The notes under the pieces: model-generated | Told to the model about the DNA's origin: nothing | Databases searched by the model: none | What the model saw: the letters and a program-made list of their open reading frames with translations, nothing else | Assembly (NCBI RefSeq): GCF_012926505.1 | Contig: NZ_JABBNT010000005.1 | Coordinates: 124,001-188,000 of the forward strand | Source: Pacificispira spongiicola | GTDB taxonomy: Bacteria > Pseudomonadota > Alphaproteobacteria > UBA8366 > Aestuariispiraceae | DNA: 64,000 nucleotides | Direction: 5' to 3' | Translations under genes and position numbers: made by a program | Part shown: one piece after another, positions 50,921 through 61,896 of the stretch | Layout of the letters: every line of letters starts with the position of its first letter | Position numbering within the stretch: position 1 is the stretch's first letter

Positions 50921-51165
50921 CCGAACCGTACCTTCATAAAAAGGATCGCGCCGCTGAGGATCAGCGTCACGCTATTCGCCACGATCAGCGACGGACTGTT
51001 CAGGAAGAGGCCATAAACGAGCCACAGGAACACGCCTGTCGTCATGGTCGAAAACATGATCAGGGAGATATCCGCCGTGGACCGGCTACGCCAGCATTTC
51101 AGAACCTGCGGGATAAACGCTGCCGTCGTCAGAATTCCGGCCAGCATTCCGATAAGTTCGATCAA
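50917..51165 (-). CDS. SemiSWEET sugar transporter (PQ-loop protein)
   Basis: 82 residues with three membrane helices. The first holds the PQ motif (TTAAFIPQVLKCWRSRSTADISL, core FIPQ); WLVYGLFLNSPSLIVAN is the second and third helix boundary. SemiSWEETs dimerise to move sugars down a gradient. The gene sits 10 bp after guaB and overlaps rsmB by ATGA, so it is translated as part of a purine/rRNA operon, an unexpected place for a sugar carrier. Confidence 0.88.
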   Translation of the reverse strand: MIELIGMLAGILTTAAFIPQVLKCWRSRSTADISLIMFSTMTTGVFLWLVYGLFLNSPSLIVANSVTLILSGAILFMKVRFG

Positions 51166-51175
51166 TCGCGTATCC

Positions 51176-52660
<1,485 letters not shown>

Positions 52661-52826
52661 TCAACGATGCCGCAATATACGCAAATTCGCCCTTTCTCCA
52701 AGCTTCATCAGAAGGCCGGACGCAAAAATTCCATAATTTGTCACTTTCGAAAACAGCAGACCTGCAAATCGATGGTTTTTGAACCGGTTCCTGACGCTCC
52801 CCACTGCAATCGGGAGCGGAATCGGG

Positions 52827-54332
52827 TCAATCCGACCCGGTCACGAATTCAGGGGTGGCCGAAAGCACCTTTCCCAGATGCGCGAAACGCCGTTCGACGG
52901 CATCCCCGATCAGGAACGCAAGGTCGGGCGGAATGTTGAGTAGCAATTTCGCCCCATCCCGACGCAAGGTCATGCGATCCAGGATCGGCGATACCCCGCC
53001 GGTCAGCGTGTAGGCGAAGCGGATCGCCAAACCGATGGCGCGGGCCTTATCCATATCCTTGTCGTCGATCAGGGAGCGCACCGCGCGCATACCCGCGTGA
53101 TCGTCCGATACCTGGGCGTGCCGCGACGACACGGCCAGGGCCAGAAACGCCCGTTCCTTATGTTCGATCCCCGTCACCGGCAGGCGCAGCACGCGCATCA
53201 AGGCATGTTCGGCGCGATAATCGGGATGTTCCCGCCGCGCGATGTCGGACAGGATGCAGGCGGCCTTGCGCAAACGCCGTTGCGGCAGCTCCTCCCCGTC
53301 GAACAATCCGGACATCCAATCGAACAGGTCATCGCCCGTCACGGCGGAATCCGGCTTTTCATGATCCGCATGACGGACGCAGCCGGACAAGAGCGGGTCT
53401 ATCGCCTTTTCATCAGCCGACAGTTTGTCGAAAAGGCACCCTTCCCGCAGGCCGTTGGCGCAGAACACGACTTCCTTCGGCTGCCCCTTTATCAGGATGC
53501 GGTGTAACAGCATCGCGGCATAGGGCAACGTTTCGACGCGGCGTTTGGAAATCCCCGGCACCCGTTGCAGCGCCGTCGGGGACTGATGCGCCACAAGATC
53601 GATCAGTTCTAGGGCCTTCGCCGTCGGTATGCGGTAGTTATGGATAATATGCAGCGGATAGCCGGTGTGATCCATATGCATCCGCGCCAAATTGCGCCAC
53701 GCCCCGCCGACAAGATGGAAGTGGCGCCCCTTCATGGAATCGATCCAGTCGACCCCGGCCAGGGCCGCGTCGAGCGTTTCAACCGCCTTTGTCGGTTTCG
53801 CCACCAATTTGGGATCCAGGCGCAATGGCCCAAGCGGCAGGGTCGCCTGACGTCCGGTCTGGCCATGGTCCAATTCGACCAGTTCGACGCTACCGCCGCC
53901 CAGATCGCCCATCATGCCGTCCGCGCCAGGCGTACTGGACACGACGCCCAGACCGCTGAGCCGCGCTTCCTCCTCCCCCGTCAGAACACGGATTTCCTGA
54001 CCGCAGAGCTGACCGGCCCGGCGAATGAATTCCGCCCCGTTTTCCGCATCCCGAGCCGCCGCCGTCGCCAGGATATCGATGCTGGCGACGCCCATTTCGC
54101 GCGCTACACGCATAAAACGCGGCAGCGCCTTCAGCGCCATTTCCACGCCTTCTTCATGTAGACGTCCGGTCGCGTCCAATCCGCGTCCCAACCCACAGAG
54201 CAGCTTTTCATTGAACAGCGGGACCGGCGCACGATCGGCGGATTCGTAAACGACCAAACGAATGGAATTCGACCCGATGTCGACGACGGCTGCGGAAGGT
54301 TTGGGGGAATAGTCGATCCGCAACTCGGGCAT
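52827..54332 (-). CDS. ppx: Exopolyphosphatase / guanosine pentaphosphatase (Ppx/GppA)
   Basis: 501 residues from ATG 54332, with AGGTGG 8 bases upstream; a GTG four codons earlier overlaps this site. The ASKHA-fold motifs are AAVVDIGSNSIRLVVYE, GEEEARLSGLGV and GDLGGGSVELVEL. A C-terminal HD-like region follows. It removes terminal phosphates from polyphosphate (or pppGpp). It sits 93 bp after ppk in the same direction. Confidence 0.92.
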   Translation of the reverse strand: MPELRIDYSPKPSAAVVDIGSNSIRLVVYESADRAPVPLFNEKLLCGLGRGLDATGRLHEEGVEMALKALPRFMRVAREMGVASIDILATAAARDAENGAEFIRRAGQLCGQEIRVLTGEEEARLSGLGVVSSTPGADGMMGDLGGGSVELVELDHGQTGRQATLPLGPLRLDPKLVAKPTKAVETLDAALAGVDWIDSMKGRHFHLVGGAWRNLARMHMDHTGYPLHIIHNYRIPTAKALELIDLVAHQSPTALQRVPGISKRRVETLPYAAMLLHRILIKGQPKEVVFCANGLREGCLFDKLSADEKAIDPLLSGCVRHADHEKPDSAVTGDDLFDWMSGLFDGEELPQRRLRKAACILSDIARREHPDYRAEHALMRVLRLPVTGIEHKERAFLALAVSSRHAQVSDDHAGMRAVRSLIDDKDMDKARAIGLAIRFAYTLTGGVSPILDRMTLRRDGAKLLLNIPPDLAFLIGDAVERRFAHLGKVLSATPEFVTGSD

Positions 54333-54424
54333 GCAGCAGTCCACCTTGAAATGACGCTTCGCCGGAAATTCCTTGATCGGACCCGGCGCGTCAACCGTTG
54401 ATCGGCTTTAATGATACCGTAGCG

Positions 54425-56668
54425 TCAGGGCTTTTTTGCCGCAGCCTTCTTGGACGGCGTCTTCGCGTCGGCCTTTGCGCCCTGCTTCGCAATTGCCTTT
54501 GTCTGGCGCGCCATTCGGCTGACTTTCTTCAGGGCCTTGCCCCGCCCGGACAGGCTGGGATTGGTCATGAAGAAGACGTGGCAGTTAAACCCATCGCCAA
54601 CCGGTTCGTTGCGAATATAGTGCGCTTCGGCGTCCATGTGCCATGTCTGCGCCTCGTCGTTCAGGTTCGCATACATGACCTGTTCCAGGATCTGGCGCTT
54701 CACCGTCACATTCTGTACCGGCACCATGGTTTCCACACGGCGGTCGAGGTTGCGCGGCATCAAATCGGCGGAACTGATGAACACATCGGCATCAAGCGAC
54801 GGCAGGCCGTGACCGGCGCCGAAGCAGAATATCCGGCTGTGTTCCAGAAACCGCCCGACGATGCTTTTCACGCGGACATGCTCCGACAGTCCTTCGACAC
54901 CGGGACGCAGGCAACAAATGCCGCGAATGATCAGATCGATTTCGACCCCGGCCATGGACGCCTCATACAGCGCATCTATAATGTCGCCGTCGACAAGGTT
55001 GTTCACCTTGATCCAGACTTGCGCCGGACGCCCCGCCTTCGCATGTTCGATTTCGCCGCGTATGCCGCTCAACACGCGATGCCGCAACGTGATCGGGGCA
55101 ATGGACAGACACTCCAAGGCCTCCGGCGTCGCATAGCCGGTCATGTAATTGAACACCCGCGCCGCATCCCGGCCCAAACCCGGATCGCAGGTGAAATAGC
55201 TGAGATCCGTATAGATCTTCGCCGTGATCGGGTGGTAGTTGCCGGTACCGTAATGAACATAGGTCCGCAGGCCCGTGCCTTCGCGGCGGACCACCATGGA
55301 TACCTTCGCATGGGTCTTCAGGTCGACGAAGCCGTAGACGACTTGAACCCCGGCACGTTCCAAGTCGCGCGCCCAGCGGATATTCGCCGCTTCGTCGAAC
55401 CGCGCTTTCAGCTCGACGAGGGCCGTGACGGACTTACCCGCTTCCGCCGCCTCGCTCAACGCCGCAATGATCGGGGAATCCTTGGAGGTGCGATACAGTG
55501 TCTGTTTGATCGCGATTACCGCCGGATCCTGCGCGGCCTGACGCAGGAACTGGACGACGACATCGAAACTTTCATACGGGTGATGGACGATGATGTCCTT
55601 CGCCCGGATCGCCGCGAAACAATCGCCGCCGAAATCGCGGATACGCTCGGGGAAGCGGATGTTGAACGCGTCGAACAGCAGGTCCTGGCGGTCCGATACG
55701 ATCATCTGACTGACATCGGACATGCCCAGGATACCATCCAGCGGGAAGACGTCCTCGCTATCCGCATCGCTTTGATCCACGACGAAATCGCGCAGGTCTT
55801 CCGGCATGCTGCCGCCCAGGGTCAAACGGATGACATGCCCGCGGCGGCGCCGGCGCAACATGCTTTCAAAGGTCCGGACAAGATCTTCGGCTTCTTCGTC
55901 GATTTCGACGTCGCTGTCGCGAATGACGCGGAACATGCCCTGCCCCGTCACCGTGAATCCCGGGAACATGCGGTCCAGATAGATGCGGATGGCGTCTTCC
56001 AGCAGGATGAAGCGGATTTTCGGGCCGGGCAGACGGATGAAGCGGTCCAAATTGCTGGGGATCGGCAACAACCCGTTCATGTTCCGGTCGTCCGACGGCC
56101 GCGTCATTTCAACGGCCAGCACCAACCCCTTGTTCGGGATGAAGGGGAACGGGTGCGCGGGATCGACGGCCAGGGGCGTCAGGGCCGGGAAAATCTGTTC
56201 CAGGAACCAGCCGTCCAGCCAGCTTTTTTCCCGCGTCGTCAATTCGTCCGCTGTGGCGAGCACGACACCGGCCGCGCGCAATTCGACCTGAAGCTCTTCC
56301 CAAATCTTCTGCTGGCGGCGCATCAGGGCGCCCGCCTCTTCCGAAATGAGCTGCAACTGTTGGGCCGGGGTGTGACCGTCCTGGCTGGGCGACGCGATGC
56401 CGGCATGAACCTGCCCCTTCAAACCCGCCACGCGCACCATGTAGAATTCGTCCAGGTTGCTGGCCGAAATGGACAGGAAACGCAGGCGTTCAAGCAGCGG
56501 ATGATGCGGGTTGCTCGCTTCCTCCAACACGCGGGTGTTGAAGGACAGCCACGAAATTTCACGGTTGATGAAGCGGTACGATCCCCACTCAGCGGGTTTC
56601 TTGGGCGTATCGTCGACAACCTCCGCCGGAAGAGTTTCCGCCTGTTGCGCCTGATCGTCCATCGCCAT
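54425..56668 (-). CDS. ppk: Polyphosphate kinase 1
   Basis: 747 residues. The autophosphorylated His region is [21 protein letters not shown], and the second essential His lies in [11 protein letters not shown]. The N-terminal domain begins [22 protein letters not shown] lysine/alanine-rich tail (SKKAAAKKP) is added at the C-terminus. GAGGG precedes the ATG. It makes polyphosphate reversibly from ATP at the membrane. A Pho-box-like site lies 105 bp upstream. Confidence 0.95.
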   Translation of the reverse strand: MAMDDQAQQAETLPAEVVDDTPKKPAEWGSYRFINREISWLSFNTRVLEEASNPHHPLLERLRFLSISASNLDEFYMVRVAGLKGQVHAGIASPSQDGHTPAQQLQLISEEAGALMRRQQKIWEELQVELRAAGVVLATADELTTREKSWLDGWFLEQIFPALTPLAVDPAHPFPFIPNKGLVLAVEMTRPSDDRNMNGLLPIPSNLDRFIRLPGPKIRFILLEDAIRIYLDRMFPGFTVTGQGMFRVIRDSDVEIDEEAEDLVRTFESMLRRRRRGHVIRLTLGGSMPEDLRDFVVDQSDADSEDVFPLDGILGMSDVSQMIVSDRQDLLFDAFNIRFPERIRDFGGDCFAAIRAKDIIVHHPYESFDVVVQFLRQAAQDPAVIAIKQTLYRTSKDSPIIAALSEAAEAGKSVTALVELKARFDEAANIRWARDLERAGVQVVYGFVDLKTHAKVSMVVRREGTGLRTYVHYGTGNYHPITAKIYTDLSYFTCDPGLGRDAARVFNYMTGYATPEALECLSIAPITLRHRVLSGIRGEIEHAKAGRPAQVWIKVNNLVDGDIIDALYEASMAGVEIDLIIRGICCLRPGVEGLSEHVRVKSIVGRFLEHSRIFCFGAGHGLPSLDADVFISSADLMPRNLDRRVETMVPVQNVTVKRQILEQVMYANLNDEAQTWHMDAEAHYIRNEPVGDGFNCHVFFMTNPSLSGRGKALKKVSRMARQTKAIAKQGAKADAKTPSKKAAAKKP

Positions 56669-56772
56669 CGTGATTACCCTCTTTCGCTATCGACCGTCCT
56701 GCAGGGTGCGTCGGTCGGAATCAGCATACCCTTGCGAGATACCCAAAGGCTATGTCCAAGTCACGGTCAATA

Positions 56773-56790
56773 TTGTTACAAATCCGTTGC
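56773..56790. promoter_or_regulatory. Pho-box-like direct repeat
   Basis: TTGTTAC-AAAT-CCGTTGC gives two 7-bp half-sites 11 bp apart, as in PhoB boxes (CTGTCAT-AAAT-CTGTCAC). About 12 of 17 core positions match. It lies midway between the divergent ppk and sixA-like starts, so phosphate limitation may control both. Confidence 0.45.
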
Positions 56791-56884
56791 AATCGTGCGG
56801 ATTTCAACGATATGAGCGCATCTCTATTGAGCGCCTTCCATCCTCCATGCTATGGCGCCTCGACTGAGGACCGGGAGGAAACCC

Positions 56885-57418
56885 ATGCCGACGCTCTTTC
56901 TTCTGCGCCATGCGAAATCCAGTTGGGCCGATGAGAGCCAACGTGATTTCGATCGCCCCCTGGCCAATCGGGGACTGAAGGCCGCGCCGCGCATCGGTGC
57001 CTATATGCGGGACAACCGCCTGCGGCCCAATTTCATCCTGTGTTCCACAAGCCGCCGCACGCGGGAGACCTTGGGCCTCATTCTGCCGTTCCTGGAAGGC
57101 GAGTCCCGCATCCTGATGGAAGACGGCATTTACGACATGACGGCGGCAAGCGATCTGTTGGACCGCTTACGCCACCTACCGAAAACGGCGTCGCGGGTTC
57201 TGGTCATCGGCCACAATCCAATTCTTCACGATACGGCCCTCGCCCTTGTCGAGTCCGCCATGGACCCTATCCAGGGCGCGATGTTGGAAGAAAAGTTTCC
57301 GACCGGCGCCCTGGCGGCGATCGACATGAAGGATACGCCCTGGCCTGCCCTGGCGCCGCATACGGGTGTGTTGAACGATTACGTCATCCCGCGTGAACTG
57401 GATCGGGACGAAACCTGA
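56885..57418 (+). CDS. SixA-like histidine phosphatase
   Basis: 177 residues from ATG 56885 with GGAGG upstream. The phospho-accepting His is in LFLLRHAKSSW (RHG-type motif), a second Arg/His set is in TSRRTRETLGL, and VIGHNPILHD carries the distal His. SixA-type enzymes remove phosphate from His in phosphorelays (ArcB or PtsN systems). It is divergent from ppk and only 20 bp from the end of the CYTH-CHAD gene. Confidence 0.87.
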   Translation: MPTLFLLRHAKSSWADESQRDFDRPLANRGLKAAPRIGAYMRDNRLRPNFILCSTSRRTRETLGLILPFLEGESRILMEDGIYDMTAASDLLDRLRHLPKTASRVLVIGHNPILHDTALALVESAMDPIQGAMLEEKFPTGALAAIDMKDTPWPALAPHTGVLNDYVIPRELDRDET

Positions 57419-57437
57419 CGGAAGAGCGCGTCGCGGA

Positions 57438-58949
57438 TTATCGCCAATAGACCGGCAGGGCGGCGAAGCCGATCCAGGCATCCTGCAAATCCATCAGACC
57501 GCTTTCGATCTTTGCATTGTTATGTGCCGTAATGAAGGCCCGGACTGATTTCGGGACCGGCATATCGGGCGCTTCCATCGCGTCGATCATGTCTGCATGC
57601 ACGACCGCGTCGTTCAACCCGCCCAGACAATCCTGCAAGCGCTTGGTCGCGGACAGCCATTCCTTCGCCGATTCCTGATCGTATATTGAATCAAAAAATT
57701 CAATGGCATACCGAAGTTTCTTAATGTCTATCCGCAACATATGCAGATAGGTTTCCGCCAATTGCGCCGGGCTTTCCCCCGCCGCCTCCAACACTGTGTC
57801 ATACCGTTCCTGCAAAAGGCGGGTGGCAACGTCACGGGTCGTCAAACCACGGACCGATTCCGGCTCCGGCAGATAGGGCATGCGGATCAACCGGATCTGC
57901 AAACGTCCATAGCGCGCGCCCCGCACGATCTTATGCGCCCGCCGATAGGCCAGATGCCGCGCCCGCTCCGCGCGGTGCAAGAACTTCTCGAAGGCCGACG
58001 GAGCGCCTTTCTTCGTCACAAGCGGTTCCAAGGTCTCGGTAATGAAAACGTCCCAATCCCGCGCAGGGCCGAGAGCGTTTTGCACCCAGCGAAGTTCCTT
58101 CCCCGCCGGTTTGCGGATGTCGTCGGGCACCACACCCGAAAATGCGGAAAGTGCGGCCCTCAAACGGCGCACGGCGACACGCGCCTGATGCACACCTTCG
58201 ATATCGGTACCGTCCAATACCGCCGCCTCATTCCCGAAAAGCTGCGCGGAGCCTTCCTCCACAATCCGTGCAAAGGACGTCCAAGCGTCCGCGTCCGGGT
58301 TCAGAACCGGCGGCTTCGCCTTGCGCGGTTTCGGCGTCACGCCTTCGAATAGGCCGTAGCCGCGGACGGCCTTGCTTTCCTCGGACACGCGCAGGCGATA
58401 GCGCTGCGCCAACTCACAGGCAAAGTTCAACAGGCCGAGGGACGGGCCGCCCTTCAACTCCAATTCGACCTCACACACATCGACGGAATTGCCGTTGCTG
58501 ATAATCTTGCCGAGGTCGAGCGCGACCTCGATCGTGCTGCCGTCATGATCGATCAGCCAGATCGTGCGCCGTATATCGGTGGTGAAAACGGGCTGCAGCT
58601 TTTTACGGCCGATAATCCCGGCGATTTCGGACCGTGCTTCCGTATCGGCAATCAGCGACAAATCAGGGGTGTCGCCGGTAATCGGCGCGTTGTGTTCCAA
58701 CCGGCGCAACAGCCCCGCCCCGCCCAGGCTGGCCTTTACCGTTTGTATGCGTTGCGCGCCTTCCTGGCGGATACGCAGGGCCACGCGTTTCTTGCGCAAG
58801 ACCAGGGCCTTGGTATCGAAATACACGGCCAACAACTGTTTCGATCGTGCCCGTCCGCGTTTGCATGCATGAAGGACCGGTTCGCGCCGGAAACGGACGA
58901 CGTCTTCGGGCCGGATCGTCAGCTTCAGTTCAATTTCTTTTTCCGCCAT
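57438..58949 (-). CDS. CYTH and CHAD domain protein (polyphosphate-related)
   Basis: 503 residues. The CYTH triphosphate tunnel domain (about 1-200) begins with ExExK in KEIELKLTI and contains VYFDTKALVLRKKRVALRIR. The CHAD helical domain (about 225-503) has the conserved basic helix GVHQARVAVRRLRAALSAF and MLRIDIKKLRYAIEFF. CYTH domains hydrolyse inorganic triphosphate and CHAD domains bind polyphosphate. The gene lies beside ppk, ppx and a SixA-like gene, supporting a polyphosphate function. Confidence 0.92.
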   Translation of the reverse strand: MAEKEIELKLTIRPEDVVRFRREPVLHACKRGRARSKQLLAVYFDTKALVLRKKRVALRIRQEGAQRIQTVKASLGGAGLLRRLEHNAPITGDTPDLSLIADTEARSEIAGIIGRKKLQPVFTTDIRRTIWLIDHDGSTIEVALDLGKIISNGNSVDVCEVELELKGGPSLGLLNFACELAQRYRLRVSEESKAVRGYGLFEGVTPKPRKAKPPVLNPDADAWTSFARIVEEGSAQLFGNEAAVLDGTDIEGVHQARVAVRRLRAALSAFSGVVPDDIRKPAGKELRWVQNALGPARDWDVFITETLEPLVTKKGAPSAFEKFLHRAERARHLAYRRAHKIVRGARYGRLQIRLIRMPYLPEPESVRGLTTRDVATRLLQERYDTVLEAAGESPAQLAETYLHMLRIDIKKLRYAIEFFDSIYDQESAKEWLSATKRLQDCLGGLNDAVVHADMIDAMEAPDMPVPKSVRAFITAHNNAKIESGLMDLQDAWIGFAALPVYWR

Positions 58950-59033
58950 GCGGGAAATCTATACGGGTGTTCCTTCGGATCAAACATATAGTTTTCCGTC
59001 ACATTTTATTCACATATTTGAAATATTTCACTC

Positions 59034-59813
59034 CTATAGCGTGCCGGGGAAGCTGCCGCCGTCTACCAAAAGGTTTTGTCCGTTGATGAAACCGGACTTG
59101 TCCCCGCACAGGAAGGCGCAGGCTTGACCGAATTCATCGGGATCGCCGACTCGACCGGCGGGATTGGTCTCTGCCATCCGTGCCATCGCATCATCCATTG
59201 TAATGCCGTCCTTTTCGGCCCGTGCCGCGATGGTGTTGCGCAGACGGTCCGTGTCGAACGGACCGGGCAACAGGCCGTTGATCGTGACATTGTGCCGGAC
59301 GGTTTCGCGCGCGATACCGGCAACGAAGCCCGTCAAACCGGCGCGAGCGCCATTGGACAGGCCCAAAACGGCAATCGGCGCCTTCACGGCCGAAGACGTG
59401 ATATTCACGATGCGTCCGAAGCGGCGTTCCATCATCCCGTCGACAACCGCCTTGATCAGGAAAATGCCGGTCAGCATGTTGGCGTCCAGGGCCTTGATCC
59501 AGTCGTCGCGGTCCCAATCGCGGAAATCACCGGGCGGTGGTCCCCCGGCGTTGTTCACCAGGATATCCGGCGATGGGCAGGCTTCCAGCAGCGCAGCACG
59601 ACCCTCTTCCGTCGTCACGTCGGCCGCGACAGGGGTCACGGAAACACCGGTGGCCGCTTGGATTTCATCCGCTGTGCGGGAGAGTGTGTCGGCAGACCGT
59701 GCATTGATCACCAGATCGACCCCTTCATGGGCCAACGCCATGGCGCACGCGCGCCCCAATCCTTTCGACGACGCACAGACAATCGCCTTACGACCTTTAA
59801 GCCCCAAATCCAT
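59034..59813 (-). CDS. Atypical SDR-family oxidoreductase
   Basis: 259 residues of Rossmann fold: cofactor loop IVCASSKGLGRA (residues 11-22), NNAGG (87-91), NITSSAV (137-143) with the catalytic Ser, and a C-terminal FLCGDKSGFINGQNLLVDGG. The YxxxK catalytic pair is replaced by SxxxR (S153-N-G-A-R157 in LGLSNGARAGLTGF). A known subgroup of SDRs shares this LSNGAR pattern, so it is probably not a broken gene, but classical dehydrogenase chemistry is doubtful. Confidence 0.85.
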   Translation of the reverse strand: MDLGLKGRKAIVCASSKGLGRACAMALAHEGVDLVINARSADTLSRTADEIQAATGVSVTPVAADVTTEEGRAALLEACPSPDILVNNAGGPPPGDFRDWDRDDWIKALDANMLTGIFLIKAVVDGMMERRFGRIVNITSSAVKAPIAVLGLSNGARAGLTGFVAGIARETVRHNVTINGLLPGPFDTDRLRNTIAARAEKDGITMDDAMARMAETNPAGRVGDPDEFGQACAFLCGDKSGFINGQNLLVDGGSFPGTL

Positions 59814-59836
59814 CGGTAGTCCCTTTCAATCCGTTC

Positions 59837-60523
59837 TTATTCTTCGTCATATCCCAGTTGCGCCAGAACACGGCGGGCCAGCGGCACGGTCAGCGCGCGT
59901 CTTTCCGCGAGGCTCAACCGGTCCATCGCCGAAACGACGGCGGAAACCGCCGCGAAGGTACGCGGCATGCGTTCGGTCAGATACCTTAGGACATCCGGCC
60001 CCGGCGCCAAGCGGCGGTCATCGAATTGTTTCAAAAGAACCGCCTGCAGAACCGCGTCGTCCGGCGCCCCCAATTCCAACAAGGGCGCGGCGGCCAGTCT
60101 TGACCGCATATCCGGCGTACCGAAGGTCCATCGCGCAGGCGGTTCCCGAACGGCGACCAAAAGATGCCCGCCGCGTTCTCGCACCATGTTGATAAGGTGG
60201 AACAGGGTGTCCGGTTCGTGCACGCCGTCCGCGGCATCCACCGCCACGGCCACCGCACCTCCGATCGCCGTTTCAAGCCCGTTTACAGTCAAGTCCGCGC
60301 CGACCAGAAACACCGCCTGCGAAACGTCGCTCCACACCGCCAACAGATGAGACTTCCCACTTCCCTCCGGCCCGCACAGCACGGCGACCGGCCCCGGCCA
60401 ATCGGGAAAGCGGTCGATCCAGGCCACCGCCGCCGCATTGCAAGGGGCAACAAGAAAATCCTCCCGCCCCGATGCCGGTCTGAAACCAAGATCGAGGGGT
60501 AATTGCATCGGCTTTTCGGTCAT
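59837..60523 (-). CDS. hdaA: DnaA-related replication regulator HdaA
   Basis: 228 residues from ATG 60523, which overlaps the upstream stop (ATGA). The N-terminal QLPLDLGF is a beta-clamp binding motif, the hallmark of Hda/HdaA. The AAA+ domain follows with GPEGSGKSHLLAVW (Walker A) and VDAADGV (Walker B). The DNA-binding domain of DnaA is absent. With the sliding clamp it promotes ATP hydrolysis by DnaA and prevents over-initiation. Confidence 0.9.
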   Translation of the reverse strand: MTEKPMQLPLDLGFRPASGREDFLVAPCNAAAVAWIDRFPDWPGPVAVLCGPEGSGKSHLLAVWSDVSQAVFLVGADLTVNGLETAIGGAVAVAVDAADGVHEPDTLFHLINMVRERGGHLLVAVREPPARWTFGTPDMRSRLAAAPLLELGAPDDAVLQAVLLKQFDDRRLAPGPDVLRYLTERMPRTFAAVSAVVSAMDRLSLAERRALTVPLARRVLAQLGYDEE

Positions 60524-61722
60524 GGCCGGACAAGGGCCCATTCGTCGCGGCGCAGACCCGGCAACGTCGCCGCCCCCGGCGGTGTCAGTTGGAGGGCCGA
60601 CCGGGCAAAGGCTTGCTGTAAGCGAGCGGTATTGCCGACGAAGTCGATTTCGACCACGGCATGGTTGGTCGCCAATTCGGACAAGCGCCAGGATTTCACC
60701 GGCGCGAGACCATTCAGGACTTGCCGTACCGACAGCCAATCCGTCAGACCGGACACAAGCCCGACCCGCGCGGTCAAGGTTTCGGCGGATTCGTCGAACC
60801 GCAAAATGTTCGCGCGTTTCCAACGGGTATCCAGGGCATCGCGGACGATTGCCGCCGCTGCCACCAACGGGGCCGCATCTTCCCCTTGAGCATCGACATA
60901 TTTCGCCGATTCCGAGGTCAGCGTCGACGGGTGGATCGTGACCAATTCCGGGGCGGACGGCCACCCTGCCCCAAAGGTCGACACCTCCACCAGCATGCCG
61001 CCATCCGGCGTCTTGGTCGCGACCGGCACGATCACGGCACCGGCCTGATACCGTGCGGCAATCGCGTTGATCGCGGCGGCATCGATATTCAGCGCCCGAC
61101 GCACGTCGATTGCCGCGATATCGGCAAGGTCGCCCAGCGGTACCGTATAGGGCACGATCGGGGACGGCGTATCCAAGCGCCACCACGCGTCCAACCAGGG
61201 ATTGGCATCGCTCCACAGCAGGTCGCCGGTCTCGTTGCGATAGATCGGCAGGATGACCGCCTTGGGGCTCGGACCGGCCAGATAGGCCTTTCCGGCCCGT
61301 TGAAGGAAGCGATTCACCTCCTCAGGATGGAATCGGATGGTCATTTCCGCCAGATATCGACCGCCGCCGAATTTCTCGTTCTGGAAGGACAGGTCCCGAA
61401 TCATGAATTCCAGGCGTTCGCCGTCAGGCAGATCAAGCTGTTGCGGATCCTGATGCAGGGCGGCCCCGGGCGAATATTCCGGTTCCACCGTCAATCGATC
61501 GATGACGATCTGCAAGGCGCGGGTCTTCGCGTTGGCGATACCGATCTGCTTTGCTTCCACCTCGTTCGCGGCGCGTTCGTCGACCGGCAGCCCGGTTACG
61601 GCATAGAGATCCTGCGCGCGCACGGGCGACGCGGCGGCCCCGGCGGCGAGCAACAGGCCCGCAAGCGCCACAAAAAGACCGGACTTTCCGAAAATTCCCG
61701 ATATGCTGGGCCGCTCGGCCAT
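60520..61722 (-). CDS. DUF2066 family exported protein
   Basis: 400 residues from ATG 61722 with AGGAG upstream. A signal peptide (SGLFVALAGLLLAAGAAASPVRA) precedes QDLYAVTGLPVDERAANEVEAKQIGIANAKTRALQIVIDRL, the DUF2066 start (core A.a.AKTRALQIVIDRL). No catalytic motif is visible. It is coupled by overlap with hdaA and divergent from purM. The same neighbours are common in alphaproteobacteria, but the function is unknown. Confidence 0.82.
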   Translation of the reverse strand: MAERPSISGIFGKSGLFVALAGLLLAAGAAASPVRAQDLYAVTGLPVDERAANEVEAKQIGIANAKTRALQIVIDRLTVEPEYSPGAALHQDPQQLDLPDGERLEFMIRDLSFQNEKFGGGRYLAEMTIRFHPEEVNRFLQRAGKAYLAGPSPKAVILPIYRNETGDLLWSDANPWLDAWWRLDTPSPIVPYTVPLGDLADIAAIDVRRALNIDAAAINAIAARYQAGAVIVPVATKTPDGGMLVEVSTFGAGWPSAPELVTIHPSTLTSESAKYVDAQGEDAAPLVAAAAIVRDALDTRWKRANILRFDESAETLTARVGLVSGLTDWLSVRQVLNGLAPVKSWRLSELATNHAVVEIDFVGNTARLQQAFARSALQLTPPGAATLPGLRRDEWALVRP

Positions 61723-61896
61723 TGCAAAAGGCTCCTGTTTGGATAATGTCCCGCTCGTTATAGAGCAAATGCCCAGCGGGCGAAAACGCCTGCGACGACG
61801 GTTTGCCACAAATGTCATTTGGGCCCGCGCGCGGCAAACGCAAGAGACGCGATTGCACACCGGTCCGCGAATATGCCGCCGAGATAGGAGGGCGCC

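Noticed and set aside
52795-52818. CGCTCCC...GGGAGCG hairpin downstream of ppx as a terminator
   Set aside because: The stem is only 7 bp and no T-run follows on the minus strand; too weak to annotate.
54398-56815. 805-codon plus-strand open frame opposite ppk
   Set aside because: A shadow of the GC-rich ppk gene; the translation is His/Arg/Asp-rich without any recognisable domain, and ppk itself is certain.
60524-61216. Extension of hdaA to 459 codons
   Set aside because: The extra part lies within the DUF2066 gene; the clamp-binding motif directly follows the ATG at 60523.
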